The position numbers and the translations under genes were made by a program. A stretch of 64,000 bases of DNA from Tessaracoccus defluvii (lineage in GTDB: Bacteria > Actinomycetota > Actinomycetes > Propionibacteriales > Propionibacteriaceae): the NCBI RefSeq assembly GCF_014489575.1, contig NZ_CP060789.1, positions 3,162,001 through 3,226,000 of the forward strand, given 5' to 3'. Below the pieces are notes generated by a model that saw only the letters and a list, made by a program, of their open reading frames with translations, did not search any database and was not told where the DNA came from. Shown in pieces: positions 20,652-29,892 of this stretch. Position 1 is the stretch's first letter. Each line of letters opens with the position of its first letter.

Positions 20652-20676
20652 CAGCCGGCGGGAACCGGTAGCGGGT

Positions 20677-21845
20677 CTACTGCTCCGGTTGCCGGGCAAT
20701 GAACCCGGCCATGCCCGGCACGGTGAAGGCGATCACTCCGTGGTCCGGGGCATAGACCAACCCCTTGTGGATGAGGTTCGCGCGGGTTGGTCCCTGGCTA
20801 TTCACCGTCTTGCCGAGCCGCGTGGCCACCATGCCTGATCCGATCCCCTCGTCGCCCTCTGGGCACATCGCGCGCAGGTAGCGGCGTTCCGCAGCGGTGG
20901 TCCTGTCCCATCGGGCCTGGAAGAAGCCGACATCGAGCTGATGCTGGCCCGTGCGACCCCGGTCCGGGCATCCGTGAGGTGGATGACCGTCCCGGACGCC
21001 TCATTCCACGACGCCTGACCGAACTGCTGAATGAAGTAGGGGTACCGACCCGAGGCCTCGACGACGTGCGCAAGGGCGTCGTCGTCCCAGGAGACCTGCT
21101 CAGCCTGGGCGGGTAGCCGCAGCGCCTCTTCGGCGCTGACCTGGTCGAGTCGCTCCACATGCGTGAACTGGAATCGTTCGGTGTAGGACTTGGCCTCGGC
21201 GAATGTCTGGGGAAGGCTCGGCAAACCTGCGGCCGCGAAAAGAACGGGCCAGTTATCCTGAGCAGCTGCCTGCGCAACGACCGCTAGCGTCGTGAGTTCG
21301 TTCTCGTGGAGATCCTGTGCCTCGTCGATCAGAATGGCCAGTCCCACGCCGTCATCTTCGGCCGCCTGGGCGACATCTCTGATGATCTTCTTGAGATCAG
21401 TGTCGAGGATGCCGCTGTCGGCGCCGCCACCGGGCACGCTGGACAGGTCCACTCCGAAGTTCCAGGTGCCGGTGATGTCGTAGGACGCCTTGAATGACAG
21501 CGCGGTCTTGAGGGCCTTCAAGAACCGAGCACCGGGGTTGGGGCGGTTGAGGTCGCTCAGAGGGGCGTACAGTCCTTCCCCCAACATCTCTCGCAGCGAG
21601 CGATTCGACCCAGCCTCGATCTGCACGGTAATCCACTTGCGGGCCTCGGCATTGTGGCGCAGTTGGGTGAGGAGCACCGTCTTCCCGACACCGCGGAGTC
21701 CGTAGAGGACCATGGGTTGATCGGTGATGCCTCGTTCGGCCCGTCGGAGCGCCACGTCCCACGCGTGAATGGCCGAGTCGCGGCCTACGAGCGCTGAGGG
21801 CTTCCTGCCTGCACCGGGCATGTACGGGTTTGTCACCGGGTCCAT
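20677..21845 (-). pseudogene. AAA-type P-loop ATPase, one frameshift near its C-terminus
   Basis: An STAND/AAA_16-like ATPase: MDPVTNPYMPGAG at the start, Walker A GLRGVGKTVLL, Walker B LAILIDEAQDL, then a helical lid and a winged-helix C-terminus. The main frame stops making sense after RTGVARASI and ends at 20802. The true C-terminus (DVGFFQARWD, then MCPEGDEGIGSGMVATRLG to FIARQPEQ) lies in another frame and ends at 20677. One missing base near 20940 explains this. Related stand-alone ATPases are widespread in actinobacteria, often near mobile DNA. It faces jetC tail to tail. Confidence 0.75.
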
Positions 21846-21897
21846 GAGGAGCCTCTCGTATAGCGGATTCTGTCAGAGTATAGGAAAATCCTAACCA

Positions 21898-21916
21898 TAG
21901 CTATACCTAGCTATAC
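21898..21916. repeat. Direct repeats before the ATPase gene
   Basis: TAGCTATAC occurs twice, ten bases apart, in an AT-rich patch with several more TATAG elements at 21858-21882. It lies upstream of the ATPase start; a minus-strand TATACT about 30 bases before the ATG could be the -10 box. The same-face spacing suits a regulator or a former recombination site. Confidence 0.45.
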
Positions 21917-21981
21917 ATCGATATGTGATGCCATCGCAGTGCCCATCTTTGGGCCTCTGACCCGGCCGAGACCGGGGGCCC

Positions 21982-22383
21982 TCAGGGGCCGTCCGGCAGC
22001 TCGCAGGACGACGTTCCTCCAGGCAGCCGGTGCCGATTCCGCGCCACCAGCGTGTACGCGCCCTGCGCCAGCCACCGCACCCCCGGCGCCGCCATCACCC
22101 TGCCGACCAGCGGCCACGGCGCCCGCGACGCGCGGAGGATTCTGGCGATTGCGTCGCTGCCGATGTAAACGTCCTTGTCAGCGATAACATGCAGTCGTTC
22201 GGCGCACTTGTCCACAGACAGATTGTGGATAGTCAGATCTGCCTTCTGGAGCGCCACCGCGTCGACATTCGCCAGGAACCAGCGTCCCCGCATCCAGCCC
22301 GCCGACGCCGTGCAGAAACCGCAGTCTGCGTCGAACAGCACCAGCGGCTGCGCTCCCGCCGACTTGCTCACAGGGTTGTCCAC
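21982..22383 (-). CDS. DCC-family (DUF393) thiol-disulfide oxidoreductase-like protein
   Basis: A 133-aa protein with the DCC motif as DADCGFCTASAGW near residue 19, and the typical later GSDAIARIL segment. Family members have a thioredoxin-like fold with an unproven redox role. It lies downstream of lgt in the same direction with a gap of about 110 bases that shows no gene. Confidence 0.85.
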   Translation of the reverse strand: MDNPVSKSAGAQPLVLFDADCGFCTASAGWMRGRWFLANVDAVALQKADLTIHNLSVDKCAERLHVIADKDVYIGSDAIARILRASRAPWPLVGRVMAAPGVRWLAQGAYTLVARNRHRLPGGTSSCELPDGP

Positions 22384-22494
22384 ATGTGCTCCCCGGCCCC
22401 GGAGATCGGTAAAAGCCCTTGTCCCGGCCGATCCGCAGGCGGTAGAGCGGCCGCGGCGGGCCGCCCGTCACCGGACCTGTGGACAGCCACGGAA

Positions 22495-23499
22495 CTATTT
22501 CTCCGCAGCGGTGGACGGACCCTCGGAGCCGTCTGCCGACGCCTCCGGATCGAGCGAATCCGCCGTGTCCGCCGCGGGAACCGGCTCGTCCGCGGCGGTC
22601 TCGACGGCGTCGTCCGCGGCCTCCTCGGAGGCCTCCTCCTCCGACTTGTCCCCCGGGTTGTCCACAACCGTCTCCACATCGCTGATCGCCTTCGTCCGGC
22701 TCCAGCTCCACAGGGCGATGCCGACCAGGAACATCGGCAGCGACAGCCACTGGCCCATGCTCAGCCCGAGGCCGAGCAGGCCCAGGTAGGAGTCGGGCTC
22801 GCGCCAGAACTCGGCGATGAACCGGAAGAATCCGTAGCCGGCGAGGAACAGGCCCGCGACCTGGCCGCGATAGCGCGGCTTGCGGGCGTAGAGCCACAGC
22901 AGCACGAACAGCAGCACCCCCTCCAACAGCATCTGGTAGAGCTGCGACGGGTGCCGCGCCACGTCGCCGCCGGTCGGGAACACCATCGCCCACGGCAGCC
23001 CCGCGGGCGCCTCGCGGCCCCACAGTTCACCGTTGATGAAGTTGCCGAAGCGGCCGGCCGCCAGCCCGATCGGGGCGGCGGGCACGAGGAAGTCGGCCAC
23101 CTGCAGGAACGGCCGCCCCTTCCGCCACGCGTACCAAGCCAGGCCGAGGGCGACGCCGATCGCGCCGCCATGGAAGCTCATGCCGCCGTCCCACACCTTG
23201 AAGATGTCCAGCGGGTGCGAGAGGTAGTAGGCCGGCTGGTAGAAGAGGCAGTAGCCGAGCCTGCCGCCGATGAGGACGCCGGCGATGGCGCCCAGCAGCA
23301 GGTCCTCGATGTCCTCGGCCTTCCAGGGGCTCGGGGTGCTGATCGAGCGGAACGGCTCGTGGCGGAGTCGACGGCGCATCAGCACGTAGGCCATCGCGAA
23401 CGCGATCAGGTACATGATCGCGTACCAGTGGATCTTGAGGCCGAACAGGTTGATGGCCACCGGATCAATGTCCGGGAAGGGCAGTTCCAGGGTCGTCAC
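22495..23499 (-). CDS. lgt: Prolipoprotein diacylglyceryl transferase
   Basis: A 334-aa integral membrane enzyme that attaches diacylglycerol from phosphatidylglycerol to the lipobox Cys of prolipoproteins, such as the two encoded in this window. About seven hydrophobic helices are visible. The Lgt signature reads AAGRFGNFINGELWGRE, with the conserved SFHGG upstream. The last 65 or so residues form an acidic Ala/Glu/Asp-rich cytoplasmic tail after the final helix, as in many actinobacterial Lgt proteins. The start is GTG 23499. Confidence 0.95.
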   Translation of the reverse strand: MTTLELPFPDIDPVAINLFGLKIHWYAIMYLIAFAMAYVLMRRRLRHEPFRSISTPSPWKAEDIEDLLLGAIAGVLIGGRLGYCLFYQPAYYLSHPLDIFKVWDGGMSFHGGAIGVALGLAWYAWRKGRPFLQVADFLVPAAPIGLAAGRFGNFINGELWGREAPAGLPWAMVFPTGGDVARHPSQLYQMLLEGVLLFVLLWLYARKPRYRGQVAGLFLAGYGFFRFIAEFWREPDSYLGLLGLGLSMGQWLSLPMFLVGIALWSWSRTKAISDVETVVDNPGDKSEEEASEEAADDAVETAADEPVPAADTADSLDPEASADGSEGPSTAAEK

Positions 23500-23593
23500 G
23501 GGCCAAGCTTGCCATGCGGCGCCGCATCCGGGCCCCCTCGCGTGACGCCCGGGCAGTCAGACGGCGGTCAGGGAGCCGCCGTAGGCTGTGCCC

Positions 23594-24664
23594 GTGAGTC
23601 TCCATGCACCCCAGGTCCGTCATTTCGCCTCCGACAACTACTCCGGCATCCACCCGGAGGTCCTCGCCGGCATCGCCGCGGCCAACGGCGGGCACCAGGT
23701 CTCCTACGGCGACGACGTCTACAGCGAGGCGCTGACGGCGCGCTTCGTCGAACTGCTCGGCGACGGCGTTGAGGTCTACCCCGTCTTCAACGGCACCGGA
23801 GCCAACGTCGTGAGCCTCCAAGCGATGCTTCCCCGCTGGGGGGCCGTCGTCGCCGCCGAGACGGCGCACATCAACGTCGACGAGGGCGGCGCCCCCGAGA
23901 AGATGGCCGGGATCAAGATCCTGACCGTCCCGACCCCGGACGGGAAGCTGACGCCCGAGCTGATCGACCGTCAGGCCTGGGGCTGGGGCAACGAGCACCG
24001 CGCCCAGCCGCTGGTCGTCTCCATCACCCAGTCGACCGAGCTCGGCACCCTGTACACCGTCGACGAACTGGCCGCGATCTGCGACCACGCCCACTCGCTC
24101 GGCATGACCGTCCACGTCGACGGCTCCCGCATCGCCAACGCGGCCGCCGCGCTGGGCGTCGGGCTGCGCGCACTCACCCGCGACGTCGGCGTCGACGTCC
24201 TTAGCTTCGGCGGCACCAAGAACGGCGCCATGGGGGCAGAGGCCGTCGTCGTCCTGAACCCCGCGGCCGCCCCCGGTGGGAAGTTCCTGCGGAAGAACTC
24301 GATGCAGCTGGCCTCCAAGATGCGCTTCGTCTCCGCGCAGCTGCTCGCCCTGCTGGCCGACGACCTGTGGCTGCGCAACGCCCGCCACTCCAACGCGATG
24401 GCGACGCTGCTGCGCGCCTCGCTCGAGGAGCGGCTCGCCGGCGCCGACGGCGTCGAGTTCACGCAGCCGACGCAGGCCAACGGCGTCTTCGTCGTCCTCC
24501 CCGACGGCGTCGCCGACGCCGTGCGCGAGACGTTCCGCTTCTACGACTGGGACGCGGCCCGCCGCGAGGTGCGCTGGATGTGCAGCTTCGACACCACTGA
24601 GGCCGACGTTGCGGCGTTCGTCGCGGAGGTGGCCCGCTGCGTCGAGACGGGCAGCCGGGCCTGA
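23594..24664 (+). CDS. ltaE: Low-specificity L-threonine aldolase
   Basis: A 356-aa PLP enzyme that cleaves threonine or allo-threonine to glycine and acetaldehyde. It has the fold type I pattern: HFASDNYSG at the start, TAHINVDEGGAPEK, HVDGSRIANA with the PLP-binding Asp, and the lysine in SFGGTKNGAMGAE. I prefer GTG 23594 because TAGGCT ends six bases before it and no ribosome site is present; GTG 23588 is possible. It is divergent from lgt. Confidence 0.93.
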   Translation: MSLHAPQVRHFASDNYSGIHPEVLAGIAAANGGHQVSYGDDVYSEALTARFVELLGDGVEVYPVFNGTGANVVSLQAMLPRWGAVVAAETAHINVDEGGAPEKMAGIKILTVPTPDGKLTPELIDRQAWGWGNEHRAQPLVVSITQSTELGTLYTVDELAAICDHAHSLGMTVHVDGSRIANAAAALGVGLRALTRDVGVDVLSFGGTKNGAMGAEAVVVLNPAAAPGGKFLRKNSMQLASKMRFVSAQLLALLADDLWLRNARHSNAMATLLRASLEERLAGADGVEFTQPTQANGVFVVLPDGVADAVRETFRFYDWDAARREVRWMCSFDTTEADVAAFVAEVARCVETGSRA

Positions 24665-24686
24665 CCTCCTGGACGGCTCCCGGCGG

Positions 24687-26186
24687 TCACTCCTGGCGCT
24701 GGAACGACATCGTCGCGGCGTGGAGGCCGCTCTCCGACGGCCAGCGGCTCGTGATGGCCTTCAGCCGGGTGTAGAACTTCACGCCCTCGGGGCCGTGGAT
24801 GTGGAGGTCGCCGAGCAGCGAGTCCTTCCAGCCGCCGAACGAGTAGTACGCCACCGGCGTCGGGATCGGCACGTTCACGCCGACCATCCCCGCCTCGACG
24901 TCGAGAGTGAAGCGCCGCGCGGTCCCGCCGTCGTTGGTGAAGATGGCCGAGCCGTTGCCGAACGCGGAGCCGTTGACGATCCCGATCGCCTCGTCGTAGG
25001 AGTCGGCGTGCACGATGCTCAGCACCGGGCCGAAGATCTCCTCGTAGTAGGCGGGGGCGTCGAGCGGGACGTCGTCGAGGATCGTCGGGCCCACCCAGAA
25101 GCCGTCCTCGTAGCCGTCGACGGCGAGGGCGCGGCCGTCGAGCACCACGGTGGCGCCGCGCCTCTCGGCATCGTCGATCAGCCCGACGATGCGCTCCTGC
25201 GCGGCCCGGGAGATGACGGGGCCCATGCTGACGCCGTCGTCGAGCCCGTAGCCGACCCTGATCTTCTCGCCGAACGCCTTGACCATCTCCGCCAGCTTCG
25301 GGCCGATGCCGCCGACGGCAACGACGACCGGCAGCGCCATGCAGCGCTCGCCGGCGGCGCCGAACGCGGCGGCCGCGATGTGCTGGGCGGCGAAGTCGAG
25401 GTCGGAGTCGGGCATCACGATGGCGTGGTTGTTGGCCCCGCCGAGCGCCTGGACGCGCTTGCCGTGCCGCGTGCCGAGCTCCTTGACGATGCGCGCCACC
25501 GGCGTCGACCCGACGAACGAGACAGCGTCGATGCCCGGATGCTCCAGGAGGCCGGTGACGACGTCGCGGTCGCCGGCGACTACGTTGAACACGCCGTCGG
25601 GCAGGCCCGCCTCCTGGTAGAGCCTGGCGATGAGCAGCGACGCGGTCGGTGTCGGCGTGGCGGGCTTCAGGATGAACGCGTTGCCGGTGGCGATCGCGAT
25701 CGGGTGCATCCACATCGGCACCATGACGGGGAAGTTGAACGGGCAGATGCCCGCGACCACGCCGACAGGCTGCGACACCGTGTGGATGTCGACGCCCGAC
25801 GAGATGTCGAAGGAGTAGTCGCCCTTGAGTGCGGCGCTGATGCCGCAGGCGAAGTCGAGGGTCTCCCGGCCGCGCTGGATCTCGCCGATGGCGTCGCCGT
25901 AGTCCTTGCCGTGCTCGTTGACGATGGCCCTGGCCAGCTCGTCCTGGTGGGAGAGGACGAGCTCCCGCATCCGGAACATGATGGCGGTGCGCTTCGCGAG
26001 CGAGGTGCCGGCCCACTCCTTCTGGGCCGCGACGGCGATGGCGACGGCGTGGTCGATGTCGGCCTGGCTCGCCGCGAGGAGCTGGGCCTCGACCCTGCCG
26101 GTGGCGGGGTTCTCCACCGGGATGGTGCCGGTCGGCTGGCCCTCGTACGGGGCCCCGCCGATCCAGTGGGTGATGGTCTGCGTCAT
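24687..26186 (-). CDS. iolA: Methylmalonate-semialdehyde dehydrogenase (acylating)
   Basis: A 499-aa aldehyde dehydrogenase (MmsA/IolA) that turns malonate semialdehyde from inositol breakdown, or methylmalonate semialdehyde from valine, into acetyl- or propionyl-CoA. Motifs: FVGSTPVA for NAD, ALGGANNHAIV, and GAAGERCMALPVVV with the catalytic Cys, a pattern typical of MmsA. It is the last gene of the iolC-B-D-E-A run, which supports the inositol role. Confidence 0.93.
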   Translation of the reverse strand: MTQTITHWIGGAPYEGQPTGTIPVENPATGRVEAQLLAASQADIDHAVAIAVAAQKEWAGTSLAKRTAIMFRMRELVLSHQDELARAIVNEHGKDYGDAIGEIQRGRETLDFACGISAALKGDYSFDISSGVDIHTVSQPVGVVAGICPFNFPVMVPMWMHPIAIATGNAFILKPATPTPTASLLIARLYQEAGLPDGVFNVVAGDRDVVTGLLEHPGIDAVSFVGSTPVARIVKELGTRHGKRVQALGGANNHAIVMPDSDLDFAAQHIAAAAFGAAGERCMALPVVVAVGGIGPKLAEMVKAFGEKIRVGYGLDDGVSMGPVISRAAQERIVGLIDDAERRGATVVLDGRALAVDGYEDGFWVGPTILDDVPLDAPAYYEEIFGPVLSIVHADSYDEAIGIVNGSAFGNGSAIFTNDGGTARRFTLDVEAGMVGVNVPIPTPVAYYSFGGWKDSLLGDLHIHGPEGVKFYTRLKAITSRWPSESGLHAATMSFQRQE

Positions 26187-26226
26187 GATCTGTGCCTCTC
26201 TGCCGTGCTGATCGTCGGGTGGGTGG

Positions 26227-27087
26227 TCAGGCGAGCGCGGCCAAGGCCTCGAAGCTCGCCCGCGCGTTCGCGATCGGGCCGCCGCCTGCCGGGGGCTCGC
26301 CGTCGAGCATGATGTCCTGCTCCAGCACCCAGTACCCGTCGAAGCCCGCTTCGTTCAGTAGAGAGACGACGGCCGGGAAGTCGATGTCGCCCTGCCCGAT
26401 CGGGGTGAACATCCCGGCCTTGATCCCCTCGCTCCAGGTGAGCTCTCCGGGGAGCAGCTTCGCGGCCATGTCGCTGCGGACGTCCTTGGCGTGGACGATG
26501 TCGACCCGGTCGGCGTACCGGCGCACGAGGTCGACGACGTCGGCGCCGCCCGCCGTCAGGTGACCGGTGTCGAGGCAGAGCCCCACGGTCGAGTTGTCGA
26601 GGACCCGCTCCACCTCGTCGACGTTCTGCACCATGGTTCCCCAGTGCGGGTGGATGCAGGCCGTGACGCCCCTGGCCGCGCACGCCTCGCGGATGCGGGT
26701 GAGGTTGGTGAACAGCGTCGCCCACCCCTCCTCCGTCAGCTCGGGACGGTCGTCGTAGCCGTCGCGGCCCGAGTCGGCGGCCAGGACGAGGAACTCGCCG
26801 CCCGCCACCTCGAACGCCGTGAGTTCCGCCTCGACCTGGGGGATCGGGTCGAAGCCGGGATCGTGCATGACGGCGAGGAAGAAGGAGCCGACCGGCTGGA
26901 GGCCGAACCTGCCGACGACGGCGGCGCGCTCCTCAGCGTCGGTGGGGAGCCAGCCCTGCGGGCCGAACTCGGTGGCCGTCAGGCCGATCTCCCGCATCTC
27001 CGTCAGGACCCGCTCGGGTGCCATCTGGTAGCCCCAGTCGGGAACTTCGCACACGCCCCAGCTGATGGGTGCCCCGGCGATCTTCAT
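26227..27087 (-). CDS. iolE: Inosose dehydratase / isomerase-like TIM-barrel protein
   Basis: A 286-aa xylose-isomerase-like TIM barrel. The start KIAGAPISWGVCEVPDWG is typical of the actinobacterial inositol-cluster member annotated as IolE or IolI. Metal ligands are expected at Glu and His residues such as FGPQGW, CIHPHWG and LDTGH. IolE dehydrates scyllo-inosose; IolI isomerises inososes. Because no other dehydratase is in the cluster, IolE is the better guess. ATG 27087 has AGGAGACAGC before it. Confidence 0.8.
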   Translation of the reverse strand: MKIAGAPISWGVCEVPDWGYQMAPERVLTEMREIGLTATEFGPQGWLPTDAEERAAVVGRFGLQPVGSFFLAVMHDPGFDPIPQVEAELTAFEVAGGEFLVLAADSGRDGYDDRPELTEEGWATLFTNLTRIREACAARGVTACIHPHWGTMVQNVDEVERVLDNSTVGLCLDTGHLTAGGADVVDLVRRYADRVDIVHAKDVRSDMAAKLLPGELTWSEGIKAGMFTPIGQGDIDFPAVVSLLNEAGFDGYWVLEQDIMLDGEPPAGGGPIANARASFEALAALA

Positions 27088-27133
27088 GCTGTCTCCTAGT
27101 GATGTGTGCTTGTGGGCGGCGCGCCCGGTGTCG

Positions 27134-29001
27134 TCAGAGGTAGTGGCGCTGGCCGACGCGGTCGCGCTGGTAGTCGGAGAAGGCCTGCCGGGTCGATTCG
27201 AGGCGCGACACCTGGGAGACGGGGACGTCCCACCAGCTCGACCCGGGAGGGTTGGGGCCCATCAGGTCGGTCTCGATGTGGATCATGACGGGCACGTCGA
27301 GGGCCTTCGCCTCGGCGTAGGCGGCCCGGAACTCGGCGATGCCCGACACGCGCAGCACCGTCAGCCCCCACGATTCGGCGTTGGCCGCGATGTCGACCGG
27401 CAGCACCTCGCCGCGGGCGCCCCGGTACCGTGTGCCGAAGCGCTGCGATCCGCGCGACTCGGACAGCGAGCCGATCGACGCGAAACCGTAGTTCTGCAGC
27501 AGCACGAAGATCACCTTGACGCCCTCCTGGACGATGGTGGCGAGCTCCATGGGCAGCATCTGGTAGGTGCCGTCGCCCACGATGGCGACCACCTCCGCGT
27601 CGGGCAGCGCCAGCTTCACGCCCAGCGCGGCCGGGATCTCGTAGCCCATGCAGGAGAAGGCGTACTCGACGTGGTACTGCCGGGGATTGCGGGCGCGCCA
27701 CAGGGCCTGCAGGTCGCCTGGCATCGAGCCGGCCGCGTTGATGAGGACGTCGTAGTCGCCGAGCATGTCGTTGAGGGCGCCGAACACCTCGGTCTGCGCA
27801 GGCAGCGGCTGGTTGTCGACGTGGTAGCAGGCGTCGGTTGCCCTGGCCCATTCCTCGCGGAGGCGGGCGATCTCCCCGGAGTAGGCCGGGTCGACGCGGT
27901 GCCCGTCGAGTGCCGCGGCCAGCGCGACCAGCGCCTCGCGGGCGTCGGCAACGACCATCTCCGCCGAGTGCTTGGCGGCGTCGAAGGCGCCCACGTTGAT
28001 GTTGATGAACCGCACGTCCGGGTTCTTGAACTGGGTGTGCGACGCCGTGGTGAAGTCGGAGTAGCGGGTGCCGATGCCGATGACCAGGTCGGCCGCGTCC
28101 GCCAGGGCGTTGGCAGAGGCCGCCCCGGTGGAGCCGACGCCGCCGACCGCGCACCCGTGGTCGAAGTTGATGGCACCCTTGCCCGCCTGGGTGTCGGCCA
28201 CGGGGATGCCGGTCGCGGACGCGAACGCCCGCAGCTCCTCGGAGGCCAGCGAGTAGACGGTGCCGCCGCCGGAGATCACCAGCGGTCGCTTCGCGGCGCG
28301 GATCATCGCGGCGGCCCGCTCGATGGCGACCAGCTCCGGGGCCGGACGGCGGATGCGCCAGGTCCGCGGCGCGAAGAACTCCACCGGGAAGTCGAACGCC
28401 TCGGCCTGCACGTCCTGCGGCAGCGCGATGGTCACGGCACCGGTGTCGGCGGGGTCCGTCAGCACCCGGAGCCCCGCGAGCAGGGAGGGGATCAGCTGCT
28501 CGGGCCGGGTGATGCGGTCGAAGAACACTGACACGGGGCGGAAGCAGTCGGTGGCCGCCGTCAGGAGTGAGCGCGGGTCCTCGATCTGCTGCAGCACCGG
28601 GTCGGGGTTGCGGGTGGCGAACTGGTCGGACGGGAACAGCAGCACGGGCAGCCGGTTGCTGGTGGCGACGGCGGCGCCGGTGACCATGTTCAGGGCGCCG
28701 GGCCCGATCGACGACGTGCACATCCACGTCTGGCGCCGGTTGGTCGCCTTTGCGAAGGCCGCGGCAGCGTTCACCATGCCCTGCTCGTTGCGGGGCATGA
28801 TGTACGGCATCTCCCCGCCGTCGGGGCGGGATCGAGCTCGTTCTGCAGCAGCGCCTGCCCGATCCCCGCCACGTTGCCGTGGCCGAAGATGCCCATCGCG
28901 CCCACGATCAGGCGGCTGGCGGCGCCGTCACTCTCCACGTACTGGTTGACGAGGAAGCGGACGATCGCCTGCCCGACGGTGAGTCGCACGGTCTCGCTCA
29001 T
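27134..29001 (-). pseudogene. iolD: IolD, 3D-trihydroxycyclohexane-1,2-dione hydrolase, one frameshift
   Basis: A thiamine-diphosphate enzyme that opens the ring of the dione formed from inosose. The N-terminus (MSETVRLTVGQAIVRFLVNQ) begins at ATG 29001 with AGGAG and runs to ALLQNELDPA; the remaining 560 or so residues continue in another frame from MPYIMPRNEQGMVNAAA. One extra C (minus strand) at the run 28823-28826 restores DPAPDGGEMPYIMP. Central and C-terminal ThDP domains are intact, including VAIVGDGTYQMLPMEL with the GDG metal site. The gene is needed for the pathway, so I suspect a sequencing error. Confidence 0.9.
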
Positions 29002-29004
29002 GGG

Positions 29005-29892
29005 TCACTCCTGGGGGTTGAGAGGGGTCATGGGGAGCCGCGGGTCGACGTCGGCGTCTCTCCAGGTGTCGCGGATCCACGTGTAGTGGGGGTCGTCGGT
29101 CATCAGCCAGGTGGAGTCCTCTGCCGGGCCGGCCATCACGTTGAGGTAGTAGAGGTCGTGGCCGGGCGCCGCCACCGACGGGCCGTGGTAGCCGAACGGC
29201 ATCACGACGACGTCGCCGGAGTGGACCTCCGTGCACACGTCGATGTCGCCGGCCGGCGAGGGGTAGATGCGCTGCAGGGCCATGCCCCCTGTGCCGCCGC
29301 GGCCGGGGCGCACCTCGTAGTAGTAGATCTCCTCGAGGACCCGCTCGACGTCAGTGTGTTCGTCGTGCTTGTGCGGCGGATAGCTGGACCAGTTGCCGCC
29401 GGGCGTCAGCACCTCGCACACCAGCAGGTGCGAGGTCTCGACGGCGTTGCCGAGGGCGTAGTTGTTCACCTGCCGGGAGCAGTTGCCGGTGCCGCGCAGG
29501 CCCGTGACGACGTCGGACGCCGGGCAATACCGGACGGGAAGGTCCCGGGTGGCCTTCGCGCCCGGCAACGCGAACCGGCCGCCCCTGGCGCTGGAGATGA
29601 CCGCGGTGGTGCGGCGGGGCACGTAGAGGTAGTCGGTGATCGCCGTCCACACCTCGGGCCGGCCCTCGACGACGTGGGCGACGCCGTCGATCTCGACGGT
29701 GCAGCCGCCCGCGAGCGGGAGGACGAGGATCTCTTCCTCCCCGGTGGTAACGGTCTCTGTGCCGCCAGCGGGGAGGCTGAGCACCCGGATGGAGCTCCAC
29801 TCCCACCCGGCCCGCGCAGCGTCGACGTCCGTCTCGAACCGGCCGTGCGCCGTCGAGCCGGCGCGGATGACGTAGGTGTCGTTGTCGCTCAC
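29005..29892 (-). CDS. iolB: 5-deoxy-glucuronate isomerase
   Basis: A 295-aa double-cupin isomerase making 5-dehydro-2-deoxy-gluconate from 5-deoxyglucuronate. Cupin metal ligands are seen in SSYPPHKHDEH and a later VMPFGYHGP. GTG 29892 shares GTGA with the iolC stop and has GGAG upstream; the longer open frame beyond it overlaps iolC. It sits between iolC and iolD, with three bases before iolD. Confidence 0.95.
   Translation of the reverse strand: MSDNDTYVIRAGSTAHGRFETDVDAARAGWEWSSIRVLSLPAGGTETVTTGEEEILVLPLAGGCTVEIDGVAHVVEGRPEVWTAITDYLYVPRRTTAVISSARGGRFALPGAKATRDLPVRYCPASDVVTGLRGTGNCSRQVNNYALGNAVETSHLLVCEVLTPGGNWSSYPPHKHDEHTDVERVLEEIYYYEVRPGRGGTGGMALQRIYPSPAGDIDVCTEVHSGDVVVMPFGYHGPSVAAPGHDLYYLNVMAGPAEDSTWLMTDDPHYTWIRDTWRDADVDPRLPMTPLNPQE

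Noticed and set aside
17250..20699. Minus-strand open frame of 1149 codons opposite jetC
   Set aside because: It mirrors jetC codon for codon; high third-position GC leaves the antisense frame free of stops. Its product is Val/Asp/Gly/Arg-rich with no domain, and jetC has clear ATPase motifs.
28800..28850. Programmed frameshifting in iolD
   Set aside because: There is no slippery heptamer or downstream structure, and seven other genes show the same kind of shift, so error is simpler.
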